Assembly: GCA_950295325.1 (NCBI GenBank)
Contig: OX485809.1
Span: forward strand, 19,904,001 to 19,968,000
Direction: 5' to 3'
DNA length: 64,000 nucleotides
Origin: Polytrichum commune
Lineage: Eukaryota > Streptophyta > Polytrichopsida > Polytrichales > Polytrichaceae
Part shown: piece by piece, positions 24,372 through 35,367 of the stretch
Numbering within the stretch: position 1 is the stretch's first letter
How the letters are laid out: every line of letters begins with the position of its first letter
Position numbers and translations under genes: made by a program
Notes under the pieces: generated by a model
Seen by the model: only the letters and a program-made list of their open reading frames with translations
Told to the model about the DNA's origin: nothing
The model's database searches: none

Positions 24372-27286
24372 GTGAAGTATTTGCCGTCTTCTTTCAATGG
24401 GGATGTCATTTTCATTTTGCCGCCGGTCAAGACTGGAATTCCAAATGCTTATGGCAAGGCAATGGATGGCATGGACAAGATTTACGATGGGCATGCCTGG
24501 TGCAGAACCAAAACAACAAACATTCAGAATGAATTTGGTTTGACTTTTCGGAGGTCTTCATGAGTTGGTTATCTCCAATGCCTTAACGATTCGTATGAGT
24601 ATCTTTCACGAAATGGTGGAGTTCGTAACTTTACCGAATGGATCGGTATAACACCCACTCCTTTCATGGTTGGTACTGAACCACCAGAGAAATCTAAGGT
24701 TGAATGCAACGTTTGCCATGCCGCTCCTATATGCCTTGATGTTTGCTATGCTAAAATTATATACGTCCATTCACAATTGTCAAGCATGTTGCGTGTTTGT
24801 ATCCACTTGGGTGTTCATAACCACCCTGTATCTACTGGAATGTATCGTGAATCATTAGACATGGCTTATCAGTGTGTGGCAATGAGGTGGCTAAAACTCC
24901 AACCGCAAAGAACTCAGCTATTGTTATGGCTGCCAGTAAACAATTTTTGGTAGATTACCTCCTCAAATCCCTTCTCCTAGGAGAAAAAAACCATCTTCAT
25001 GGAACATCCTTGGAGGTGGTAATGGATAAATTCTCCACTTTGGCTTCCCCTAACTGTAGGAACTTCGTGGCGGGTTCCAAACGTTTCATTCGTAGTGGGA
25101 TGGGTTCCTTGGATAGCATCATGACATTGAAAAACCACTATGGATTTAAATATGTACATGATAGTCGGTTTTCAGGGCAATCCAAAGATAAGGTCTTTGT
25201 GTTCAAGATGTCTGTGGATCTTGCTGGAAGCGGAGTCGATTTGGTGAAACGCATGGAGTATGGAGGAGACATGGAAAATTCGTGGATCATGTTTGACCAT
25301 GTGAAGCGTTTACGAGACTGGACTACAATGGCATGTCATGTCTACGATAACAAACATTGCAAGGTTCTCACAATAGCATGTTGTGATATGCAATCGGAGG
25401 ATGCTCGGGCCTATATCATTTTTTGGGAAAATTTAAATGTTGTCATGTTGGAGAATGGTGTTCCCAATGTCAATTTCAAAGGATTCATGGCGGACAGTGC
25501 CCAAACAAATTGGATTGTTGTGAGGAAGATTTACGGGGATGGTGACCCATCTGTTCCCCTCGAGGGTCGCGAGCGTAGATGTTTTTTTCATTGGTCTGCC
25601 AATTTGGATAAAATAACACAAAAACACATCCGACCTTCATTGCAGTATGAACACAAACAACTTTGTAAAGATTACAAGGATGCCAAAAGTTTGGAGGACG
25701 CCGACATCAAATACCATGTAATACGAGCATGGTGGTTGTCATCAGGGGCAACCACCGAGGAGGGCATGTACAACTTGTCGGAATGGTTGGGGTTTTACCA
25801 TTATCGATATAGACAATGGGAAGGTCACATGCTCATTGTAAGTTTTTCCTATACACAAGTGTCCCTCCTTTATTATTGATGAAATTGTTGTGTCAGTTCA
25901 TTTTTAAACTAAAAATATATTCCCAATATGTATTGCAGGATCTGACTTTGGATCAACGTGCTGAGATGCCAACTTGCAACCTAACAAAAACAATACATAA
26001 CAAGTGGTTGCAACAATCAAGGAGAAAAATGACATGTTTGTACGAGGCAACCGTGGATGACATGATCCGCGCATTCATGCAGATCGCAAATTATCGTTCT
26101 TGGCTTAAAGGGGGCTCTTCAGGGAAAGGGCCAGATCAAGCATCATTGAAGCTCAAAGCTGCAGCACACACCGGTGATCCCAAGCTTCTTGCAGAGGCAA
26201 TGAGGTCATACCCTGGGACAGAGGATCTTAATACAAGGAATTGTGCACTGGAGGGCTCTGAGTTGTTTGGATCAACCAAGAGGAAACTAGACTTACCACC
26301 TGGATCTGAGTATGATTCTTATCGTCCTGACAAAGTGAACTACTCCATCCCTCATCCTAATACAAGGTCAACGAGGGCACGCATAGATGATTCCTTCAAG
26401 CATGATGAGAATGTGGTGTCTCACACCACTAATGTGTTGGAGTCAGAGTGTCATGAATCCCAATGGCATATTTCACGATTGCCTTATCCGTCCAAGAAAG
26501 AGTGTCAAGCATTGTAGGCAAACACTGGACATCCATGTAGGGCTAAAGTTGGGAAAAGTACACATGGCACACTTGCGCCAACATACACATGCATGAAGAA
26601 GGAATACCGTTCCAACAACCACGTTCCAACAAATTTTTGGTTTTGTGCAGATGACATTAATCGATGTGTGAAGGGGAGCAAGAAGAAATGGGTGTTTGAT
26701 TGGCCAAATCTCCCTAAGGTGTGGCCGGTGAAGGTTGGTACAAACCTTACACGGGAGGAGGTGTTTGCATTGGAAGATGTTGGGTTTCAACTGCAACAGA
26801 AAGAGGCATTGTCACCACGTTGTCGATTGAGAACAATGACAAACCTCCCCATCCCTCGTTCACATTTCCGTGTTCCTCCAAACCCAGATGTGCATCCAAA
26901 TACACGGTTTTCCAAGGCAGTTCGACGAAACATGGCAGCACCATTATCAGAGCACGTTACATATGGATGGGTACTATGTGGTTGGTGTGACTCCCATTCC
27001 ATACCTTGGATACGGATGCATCATAACCATAGTTTCCAAAGAGGAGAAGACGTACCTTATCTCCATTGCAAATATCCCGCAATGCACTTGCCCGGACTTT
27101 GCGAAAATGTTGTCTTTGGCAGTGGGAAAGAGGGGTCAGTGGGTTTCATGCAAGCACTTGTATTATGTGTTCAGGTATTTGTGCAAAGTTGACTACACCA
27201 CTGACAAGTTCATTCATGTACCGACATTTAGCTACAATGAGGTGATGCGACTTCTTGAGCTTGCGGGTGTTGCAAAAAAGGTGTAG
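24372..27286 (+). pseudogene. MULE-like transposase with SWIM zinc finger, decayed
   Basis: Two main exons joined at intron 25838-25938 (GT-AG, phase 0). The N-terminal part has a GCM/WRKY-like zinc-binding segment (CNVCHAA... then HLGVHNHPV, about 24711-24830). The middle has a transposase-like core, with SWIMFDHVKRLRDWTT, IACCDMQSEDARAY and FKGFMADSAQTNW supplying candidate catalytic Asp residues. The C-terminal part has a SWIM finger, CTCPDF...VSCKHLYY (about 27080-27160), in the expected CxC...CxH form. Lesions: TGA at 24561-24563 where a Cys is expected, a 1-nt frameshift at about 24881, TAG at 26515-26517, and a frameshift at about 26955. Together these would block a full product of roughly 900 residues. 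Upstream sequence is MITE-derived, so the true start is unclear. It could also be a domesticated FAR1/MULE-type gene, but the stops argue for a dead transposase. Confidence 0.75.
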
Positions 27287-27609
27287 TGGCATAGGGGTGA
27301 AGGGCATGGATGCAATTATTCATCATTTCTACATATATAGAAATATTTGTGTACATCCATATGAAATGTATGTAGTACAAACTGATGGTACAACTAAATA
27401 GATGTTTGTCACAATAAAGTGCTCGACATTTCAATGGCGTACTTGACATGTCAATAAAATGCCTATCACCGTGGATCATCAAACTTCTTGAATTCCATGG
27501 TAATAGGGCCGAGTTCAATATTTTTTTTCCCACAATGTTATTTTCATAATATATAATCCAAATATTTTGGAATATTTTCTTTTCAAATCCTATAATTGGT
27601 CATTTTTTT

Positions 27610-27675
27610 TCTGACTGCTCACATGTTACCGCTCACTGCTCACTGCTCACATGCTAGCTTCCCTCTCCTTGATCC
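27610..27675. repeat. Inner inverted repeat of the 10.1 kb block, right
   Basis: Contains GCTCACATGTTACCGCTCAC and further GCTCAC units. It is inverted relative to 18331-18390 and lies about 330 bp beyond the SWIM gene stop. Confidence 0.6.
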
Positions 27676-27922
27676 TAAGGTGAACAATTAAGACAACACT
27701 CCTGAATGTCCTTTAAGGAATCAAAAGGATATCTTAGATGACCCTATTCCTTCTAAATTAACTTTGTCAGTGTACTCAATATGGAGTATGAAATGTAGGT
27801 ATGATCCAAAATATGCTTCACAATACAAATCTAAGCATACCAAGCATGTGAAGTTATCCAAAAAAGTCCGTTTTCCGTTAGACGGCCAAAAGTAGTACCC
27901 CAACCGTGAATGGCCCCATGGG

Positions 27923-28790
27923 GTGGCTATTCAATGCATGTGGCGTTGATAACTACACTAGAGATAAGATATAATTGTGTGGGTTTTGTCAACATTGTGG
28001 CGATGAAAAATTGGGGTTGGTTCCAATCAACTATAACTCCGTTGATATTGGACAACTAGTTAAAAGTACCTTTATATCCCATGAGTGTTTTTCTCTACTA
28101 CTATTTTCATTTTTCATACCAATAATTAACTTCTACCAACTTCGGTTTACAACTTTTCTCTTACCTATGAATGATTGCACATTTTACTTTTCATCCATAA
28201 ATTTATCACAATATGTAATTTTTATTTACATTGTACTTGAATTTTTACATTCCCATTAGAGGAGAAAGTGTTATAATAGTGGGCCTCAAGTTTAGGGACT
28301 TTTTAGTGAATGCCCCTTCCCCCAAGAAAACTGCTCGACTGTACTTCCTTGTTCTTCGTGGCATGTAACATGCTACACATGAAATCAAGACAACAAAATC
28401 ATTGTTCAAATATTTGGTGCCAAATATGCAGCATGCCCCACCAAACCAATGAATGGGGAGAACCGACTCTTACAAATAATATAAAGGGTCCAATCTAAAG
28501 TATGATCTTTCGATTTATAATCTAAAGAGATCTAGTGATGATATTCTCGGTTGCCCGGGCTTATGGGTGGAAATCAAATTAGTAAGAAGCATTTCATTTT
28601 CACTCACCAATTGAGGCTCCTTTGAGACCTATTTGACTCCCCCCCCCCCTTTTCCTCTTCTAATGATATGAAGGGTTTCTAACATTTTTTGTATGCACAA
28701 ACTTAAATAAAAGGTCATATTTTATTTCTCTACCCAAAAATCATATTCATTTGGAGATATTCTTCACTCTCCATTGTCCAACTTTGAAAC
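27923..28790. other. Gene-free stretch
   Basis: AT-rich DNA between the 10.1 kb block and a LINE fragment. A C-run lies near 28640. No coding or repeat family recognised. Confidence 0.35.
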
Positions 28791-28794
28791 ATGC

Positions 28795-29605
28795 TAATTG
28801 ATTATCAAAAGAAGCCTTCATTCTGTTACATTCATCATTAAGAATGCAAACCTTGTTCCTCAACAATCTAGTTATCCTGGAATATCATCTCGCACAAAGC
28901 TAAGGCACAAAAAGAAGCTACCTTCCTCTGGTCAATCATTCATAAAGCTGTGGCGGTTAATGAATGGTGTGGGAAAATTTCGACGAAAGTTGACAAAAGT
29001 TGCCCTCATTGCAGCCCGCAATCAATGGAATTGCTTGAACACAAGTTCTTTACTTGTCCACTCGCCAACATGGGTGGCGGTATGTTGCTAATATCATTTG
29101 GCAACTCTTCGCCAAAGAGGGAACCCTAGCCCAAGGAATCCATGATGCAATGCCTTTTTGATCAACCTCGTTGCAAGACATTGAAACAATTCAGTCGTAT
29201 CTGGTTCTTCTTAAGGAGTGGTCTCATGTGGATTATTTGGCGGCAAAATAATGATATGGTTTTCAATACTTTACAATGGCCTATTGAGAAAATGCACTAA
29301 GTCATATGGGATGCCTTGCAAGATTACGGTAGGATCGAGTGGAAACTAACTCTCTCGGACTTGGAAAAAACCCTGGACATCGCCTACGAAGATGTTCTTC
29401 AAGAATTTGACTTGATTTGGGGTGTCAAAGGTGTCATTGTGACCCGCAACAACTTAGTGGTTACTTGAAAGGTTAGACCCCAGATGGGCATTTTTTGTTG
29501 ATTTCCCCTCGGGCTGCGTTGTTTCTCTTGGGGTGGTTGTATTTTGTTTCCCTCTGCAATTGAATTCTCAATTTGTGCCAAATAAAAAACAATTAAAAAA
29601 CATGC
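28795..29605 (+). mobile_element. 5'-truncated LINE with zf-RVT domain
   Basis: In broken frames the plus strand reads FLWSIIHKAVAVNEWCGKIS, CPHCSPQSMELLEHKFFTCP (the zf-RVT zinc-binding motif C-x2-C...H-x4-C near the end of plant LINE reverse transcriptases), YVANIIWQLFAKEGTLAQG, GLMWIIWRQNNDMVFNTLQW, IWDALQDYGRIEWKLTLSD and DVLQEFDLIWGVKG. A frameshift lies near 29157 and an in-frame TAA near 29298. The 3' end is A-rich (about 29580-29605). Only the last part of the polyprotein survives. The C-terminus differs from the RNase H LINE copies at 1.1-2.6 kb and 41.5-42.8 kb, so at least two LINE lineages are present. Confidence 0.75.
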
Positions 29606-31935
29606 TAGTTCCTGACAACGATGCTCTTCTAATATGAGCATGGCATGAATTTAATCTCATGCAAACTGTAACCTCCGATCTCATTCTTCAGTATTAAATT
29701 TGTACATTCTTGACAAGTTGTCTCTTTCAACTGCACCTCAATGAAATCTCTTATTACAATCAAAAGAACACAAACTCTCAGTGTAATCAAGTCAGGTTGT
29801 CCGTCTGCTATAGTCTGCTATAAATTCCAATAATACGCTCACTGTATGGAAATTAGGGTGTTTTTAAGTATGAATGTTGTGTGGATATATTGATACATCT
29901 GTCCACAAGTCAATATTACTAGCATCGTGCTTTCGCAAAGTAGAAAATTCACTTGGAATTTGCTCGTGCAACATTCAACGATTGTTTATCACATGAGCAT
30001 AATTTTCAGCTACAATTGCTGAAATTGTACAACTCAGATGCTAAGATGTTCATGGGCATAAGATTGATACAAAGCTTGAGCTAAAGACTAGAGAGGAAGA
30101 TCATGTCGACACAAAACACAGAAACAAACCAACACACATATCATGGAAAAATCATTTGGCGGCAAGCATGACGACATGGCAAGGTGAATGAAGGGAAATG
30201 TGGAGGGAACTTTGAGACCACTGCATGGGCAACGTTCTTGAAACTTACTTCCTCCACTGTAGGATGCAAACAATCTCCACCACTCATTTAGATTTTGGAT
30301 TTGCCTTGCACATGGTTCTTCCTACATTGATTATCCTATTTAGTGTGTGTGATAGTAATTCCTGAAACACGCACTATTTTTCGAAATCTCAAAATTTCCC
30401 AGGGTTGAAAAATTTACGTGATATTAAATTCATGAATAAATACTCATTTAGGATACATTTCAAGAAAATTAGTGTGTGCTCGAAGGTGCTTTGAAGCTCG
30501 AGGTAAGTGACGAGACACTTTGGGCTCCTGAAACCCTAGATATTTTGGTGGCACTAATGTTATGGCGTAAAAAAATTTAGTATCATCTTCGCTGATTTTC
30601 CAAATGCACTATTAGCCAGCCCTCACTAAATGGGATAATCAGTGTAGTCTCCCCTCTCTAATGCTCTCAAAGGGATGGAGCCTTTGGTAGGCCTCCTTCC
30701 TCTCCTAATTGTCGATGCACCTAGGAGGTAACTTCATGGTTCCCAGTCAAATTGGGTTTGTCCCAATTATAACTGGAAGTAGTTGATAGGATAAAAGTTT
30801 GTGCCTTTTGAAGTGTACAACTTATTGCACTCTGCAGACTACTTGCGGAGGGAATATCGTTGGACCTGTTCTTCCGAATTCACACAAAGACAGAACATTT
30901 GACAAAGTTCTGTTCATTAAGACACACTGCAAAGACCTGTTAAAATTTCTTCACACAAAATGTGTAAAGAAGTGTGCTCCCAGCACCACTATCCTAGTGG
31001 TGATAGATTGTCTATGAGTCACCCCACAAATGCAGAAGATATGAATATTGATACCGAAAACAGCAAGCTCAACTGTCATGTTTCTCATCTGGATTTCTAA
31101 TGCTCTCATGTAAATTTTATTTATTATCAGACCACTACATATGCTGAAATCAAAAAATGTTCAGAATATATGCACTCACCTTGATGGAGCTGCTAGACAA
31201 CCTGTTTTGAAAAATTGCAGGACGTCTTGGGGATTCCTTTGAAGCATGGAATGAATACTACATCCAACAGCTTTAACACACAACATGCAAGGCAGTTGAT
31301 GGATCTATATAATAATAATAAATCACATGTGTCTCTCTATAGCAACAATTGCACTTGGAACGTGCTGGGGCTGACCATCAGAGTAGTGTTTCATCAATTT
31401 CAGACTCCTGTGCAAAACAATGAGGGCTTCAGCATCCAAGCCTTCAGGGAGCAGCAATGGGAGTATTTATAGTGGTCTCGCGTGCCTGACTGTGAACTTT
31501 GTTCTGATGTCACTAAATCAATCACCTCCTAAGTTAACATTCTTAAGCGTGTATGTTCTCTTTCTATTCTAGCTTCAATAATGAATTTTCAAGAATCAAG
31601 GTCCTTGATTACATGTATGAAATGCAAGCATAGTCAAGAGCCAAACTCGCATTATTTGACACTTCATCGTTGCCCATCTTTGAACACAAAGCCTTTTCCC
31701 ATCTATCAAGATTCAAATTAAAGACCTTGCCAGAAGAATCTCACCGATTATATATTTTCCAAGATACTAATTAGGGAGAATACCCAGTACAGCACTTAAG
31801 AATGTCATGAACAAACTGGGGTTCCAAATGTGATGCTAAAGTTAAACCCATAGCACAGATTATGAATGAAGACTTAGAGACTTGCACATCATGTGAACTC
31901 ACATCTACAATAGACATTAAGTTGGAGTTTTGATA
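29606..31935. other. Gene-poor stretch, possible decayed coding sequence
   Basis: Base composition is more mixed than the flanking AT-rich DNA, but no frame can be tied to a family. The stretch near 30790-31480 has open frames of 70-85 codons on the plus strand and an acceptor-like AAAAATTGCAG at about 31220. I could not assemble exons from it. Confidence 0.3.
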
Positions 31936-32340
31936 TCAATTGCATGATATGAATGTGCGTATGCCTTCTCCATATAACAGAGAAAGCCAATTGTTCACAC
32001 CTGTAGCTCCAGGAATAGAGCTGCAATAGAGGATTCTACAGTCCCAGAGCAAAAATGGGACGCCTGCAGCTGCTCCAATTTTCGCCTTCTTTCTCCACTT
32101 TTCAAGGCTGTACCTTTGACTACCGATCCTCCTCACTTGCAAACCTTGTGGAATTGAGATTGAATTGATTACAAGCCTGAGGTTGTTCAACCACACTGCA
32201 TCCTTCTGGATACGCGGACAGATGTTCTCCTGCACTAGGAATGGCAGTAAGAAAAGCAAAACTTCTACATTGTGTGAGCATGCCCAACAGGTTGCATGGA
32301 TTACTACGACAATAAGCAGTGCAAGGATGAAACAGCACAT
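31936..32340 (-). other. Unassigned 134-codon frame, two hydrophobic segments
   Basis: On the minus strand an open frame begins MCCFILALLIVVVIHATCWA, has a second hydrophobic segment VEVLLFLLPFLV, and ends in a basic then polar region (LEKWRKKAKIGAA). It lies just 5' (plus coordinates) of the tandem repeat at 32350-33120, whose units encode similar hydrophobic stretches on the same strand. I do not recognise it. It could be the last exon of a gene using repeated exons, or chance. Confidence 0.25.
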
Positions 32341-32349
32341 TGAGGTATA

Positions 32350-33120
32350 TAACTACAACTGAAATTACACAAACTCTGACAATGGAGGTAAGCAATGACC
32401 AACATAGCTACAACAGCACAAACAATATAATCCCACACCCAGAGATGCAAACATGACCTTCTTTTAAACATACATGGTCAGTGAGAATGGTCTCATACAA
32501 ATGTAGACATAAATTCCACACATAAACTCTGACAATGGAAGTAGCCACTATCAACAAAGCTACAACCGAACAGACACCGTTTTTCCACACCTTGACATAA
32601 GGAAATCAAAGAATGCCTGGTCTGCGAAAGGGAGCTCGGATACATTCGAGAGGTTCTATTATACAATTGGTTGTGAGATAATGGTCTTTTAACCTCATGC
32701 AAATGTAGACATAAGTTCTTCACATAAACTCTGAAGGTTGAGGCAACAACGACCAATATAGCTACAACAGAACAGACGCTGTAATTCCACGCCCAGACAA
32801 GGAGATCAAATAACGCCTTGTCTGCGAAAGGGACATCGGATACACAAGTGAGGTTCGATTAGACAAAAATGGTCTGTCAGAATGGTTTTTTAACCTCATA
32901 CAAATGTAGAAAAATACCCCAGACATAATGTCTGACGCTGGATACAACAATGACCAATATAGCTACAACAGAACAGACGCTGCATTCCCACACCCTGACA
33001 AAGGAAATTGAAGTTTGCCTTGTCTGCGAAAGGGAGCTCGGATGTAAACATGAGTTTCTATTATACAAATATGGTCTGTCTGAATGGGTCTTTGAACGTC
33101 AAATTCCACACAGAAATGGC
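32350..33120. repeat. Tandem repeat, about four diverged 190-bp units
   Basis: Four units share AACTCTGACAATGGA-type starts, CAATATAGCTACAACAGAAC, CCTTGTCTGCGAAAGGGA and TACAAATGTAGACATAA. Read on the minus strand, each unit has an acceptor-like TTTCGCAG, then a hydrophobic frame such as VCSVVAILVVVASTFRVYV, then LCLHLHE before a GTTAAA site. Frames differ between units, so coding function is uncertain. The array lies just beyond the NSRP1-like stop codon. Confidence 0.75.
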
Positions 33121-33160
33121 TGTAGATGACATGACAGACTTCGCACATAACCTTCAACCC

Positions 33161-34165
33161 TTAACCTCGTTGTCGTTTTCGGGCCAAATATCGCTCTCTG
33201 GCAGCAGCCACGGGGTCTACAGCAGGGACAACTTCTGTTGGGCTAGGCAACGAGGGCTTGACCTCAACAGATTCCTCGAGTGGTCTTTCACCTATATTTC
33301 TTTTTGATTTATCTTGAAGACTTGACCTTGAGGCATTGACACCATCCTCATCGGCACCATCCTTCCTCTGCAATTGGCTATGAGGTGATAAATTAGGGTT
33401 ACGACCTTTCCTGATTTCATGCTCTCCATGACTAATTTCAGAGTCCCTTTCCTCTTCTCTTAACCCTGTGCGATTTTGACCTAATTCAGCAGCCTGTGCA
33501 GTACTTGGAGTGGCCTCCGGCTGCTCAGCCTCCTTCGAAGTTGGGGTAGAGGACTTTTCCGTTTGTGTACTCAAATTCCTTCCACCGAAAGCTTCATTGT
33601 TCTTGAGCAAATTCCTGTAAAAGTCACTCATGTCACTCTTATTGCCCACCTCATGTTTCTGCTCACGCAATTCCCTAACCCTTTCTTCCTCCAACCACTT
33701 GGCATCCTCCATCAGCTTCTTTTTATATGCACTGGTAACAAATTTCTCTTTATCACCAAACAGATGGTCTTCCTTGGCTCTCTCCTTTGCAAGCTGCCTC
33801 TCATACACTATGTCATGCTCCCGAGCTCTCTGTTTCGCTTTCTCCATCAACTTGCCTATGTACTTGGGCTCACGTTTGGCTCGATCCTCTTGAATGGGTC
33901 GGGCTTGGTTTCCTTTCATTTGATCATAAACCCCATCATAGTCGAATGCGGATGGATCCTCCTCCAAGGCCTTCTTGTACTGTTCTTCCACATCTCGCAT
34001 GTTGCGTTTCTTCCCAGCTTGTTTGGCTATGTCATCCTCGACCGTTTTGCCATCATCCCCCCCATCAAACCGAAAGGCGGATGCCACCGCAGGCCTGGAT
34101 GCTGGCTTCTGGGGTTTAATCTGCAACTGCAATCCATACTGCTTCTTCTTGTTTCCCACCTCCAT
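33161..34165 (-). CDS. NSRP1-like (DUF2040) splicing regulator
   Basis: A single uninterrupted frame of 334 residues. It begins MEVGNKKKQYGLQLQIKPQK and contains the DUF2040/NSRP1 core at about residues 45-175: KKALEEDPSAFDYDGVYDQM, YIGKLMEKAKQRAREHDIVY, ERQLAKERAKEDHLFGDKEK, FVTSAYKKKLMEDAKWLEEE and DMSDFYRNLLKN. A charged low-complexity region follows, and it ends AARERYLARKRQRG, the usual basic C-terminus. The core is predicted as a long coiled coil. In animals NSRP1 is a nuclear speckle protein affecting alternative splice-site choice; plant members are little studied. The frame lacks introns. It lies head to head with DPH2, with 1.2 kb between start codons, and the upstream side contains diverged tandem duplications. 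Confidence 0.9.
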   Translation of the reverse strand: MEVGNKKKQYGLQLQIKPQKPASRPAVASAFRFDGGDDGKTVEDDIAKQAGKKRNMRDVEEQYKKALEEDPSAFDYDGVYDQMKGNQARPIQEDRAKREPKYIGKLMEKAKQRAREHDIVYERQLAKERAKEDHLFGDKEKFVTSAYKKKLMEDAKWLEEERVRELREQKHEVGNKSDMSDFYRNLLKNNEAFGGRNLSTQTEKSSTPTSKEAEQPEATPSTAQAAELGQNRTGLREEERDSEISHGEHEIRKGRNPNLSPHSQLQRKDGADEDGVNASRSSLQDKSKRNIGERPLEESVEVKPSLPSPTEVVPAVDPVAAARERYLARKRQRG

Positions 34166-34195
34166 AGCTGGCTCAACTCCCCTTGTGCAACTAAA

Positions 34196-34700
34196 CCCTA
34201 ATTTGATCCCGCCTTACTCTTCTTTAATTTCCTTTCCTTTCCTTACTTGCAAGTCAAGTGAATGTAGCATAAGAAGGACAAGAACCGGATCATGCACCTA
34301 AATCACGGAAAAATTGCACTAACTAACTTCACTTCGGACGCGACCCATCGCACTGACCCATCATAGTCTTGTTTTGCAAGTCACAGTAAATGGAAGTAGT
34401 AGAAGGAAAAGAGCGAAGAGAACAATAAAGATCATTGACCAAGTTCAATTGCACTCACTAACTGCATTTCAGACTTTCGCACTAACTCGTTCGGAATGTA
34501 GAGAAAGCTTTGGATCTTCAATTGAGGATGATGTTCCCCTAACCTGAACCCTAATCTATTCTTACTCTGTTTTCCTTTTCTTGCGAGTCAAGTAAATGTA
34601 AGCAGTAGAAGAAAAGCAGCGGATAGAACAGCAGGACTATGCACCAACTCAGTCACCTGTGTCGGAAAAGAATTGCACTAACGAACTTCACTTCGGAGTT
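34196..34700. repeat. Diverged tandem duplications upstream of the NSRP1-like gene
   Basis: Three related blocks share the motifs CCCTAATYTRATC, CTTGCAAGTCAAGTGAATGT, AGCAGTAGAAG and AATTGCACTAACTAACTTCACTTCGGA. Copies begin at about 34196, 34370 and 34550. They cover the promoter or leader of the NSRP1-like gene, so upstream elements or start sites have been duplicated. Confidence 0.6.
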
Positions 34701-34783
34701 CGGACCCATGAACAACTGAAGCTTGGGATCTTCATCAGTTCAGGACGTTACCAATAGGTCTAGAAGTAGGATCATTTCCTTTT

Positions 34784-35194
34784 TCAGGGCTTGCCTGCGT
34801 AATACCCTGAAGCATGGATGAACTTTACTGAAAGTCGTATGTTTCTGATGGATGGATGAGAAAAGCTACTGTAGTTCTCTTGGGCGAAGGGTTTAGGGTT
34901 TAAGGGTGGAGTGTGAAACTCGTCGTCCTTGTCATAAATGTGGAAGAAGTCAGTGTATAGGTTGTGCGGCTGATTCGGTGTGAAGAATTGCGGTGATTGT
35001 TTAATCCAATTCAGGAACGGAAGTCTGTGAATCGATTGCTGCAGTAGAAATTCTATCGGTGTGCAAGAAATAGAAAACAGGGTCGGGTTCAGAAACATGT
35101 GATTGATCTCATCAATCACAAAGTCGAGAGCTTCATTGTTAATATTTTCTTCGTGTGATGTATTCAACCCTGCTCTGATGTGAGATCGATTCAC
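34784..35194 (-). other. Open frame without ATG between NSRP1-like and DPH2
   Basis: A 136-codon frame containing EALDFVIDEINHMFLNPTLF and PFLNWIKQSPQFFTPNQPHN. Its composition is protein-like, but no ATG lies near its start and I recognise no family. It could be an exon with a missing 5' partner or an untranslated leader. It occupies most of the shared upstream region of the two genes. Confidence 0.2.
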
Positions 35195-35367
35195 CGTGGA
35201 GATTGGTTCAGGCAGCTATACAGTCGTTGTTGGTATATGTGTTTGTGAAAAGGGTGAGGAATTGCAGGAAGGCAAGTGAAGCTGGAAATCAAATTTCGGT
35301 ATGAGGGTAGATTCAGAAGCTAGCGCGTGATACACGATGTCGTGATGGTGTGCTTGTCAATGAATTT

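Larger units (their letters stand above)
17818..27922. mobile_element. Candidate 10.1 kb two-gene DNA transposon
   Basis: The block is bounded by a perfect 32-bp inverted repeat, 17823-17854 and 27886-27917, starting GGGGCCATTCACGGTTGGGG. A short direct repeat CATGGG lies just outside both ends (17818-17823 and 27917-27922), compatible with a target duplication. A second, weaker inverted match, rich in GCTCAC/GTGAGC motifs, lies inward at about 18331-18390 and 27610-27675. Inside are two divergently transcribed split genes: a ParB/methylase-like gene (minus, 18894-20950) and a MULE-like SWIM gene (plus, about 24372-27286). Both have lesions. Only the inverted repeats and gene order are seen directly; that they form one mobile unit is inference. 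The alternative is chance bracketing by two copies of a MITE carrying this end sequence. Confidence 0.5.

Noticed and set aside
33563-34201. 212-codon plus-strand frame
   Set aside because: Antisense shadow of the NSRP1-like gene; Leu-rich composition arises from the reverse of Lys/Glu codons.
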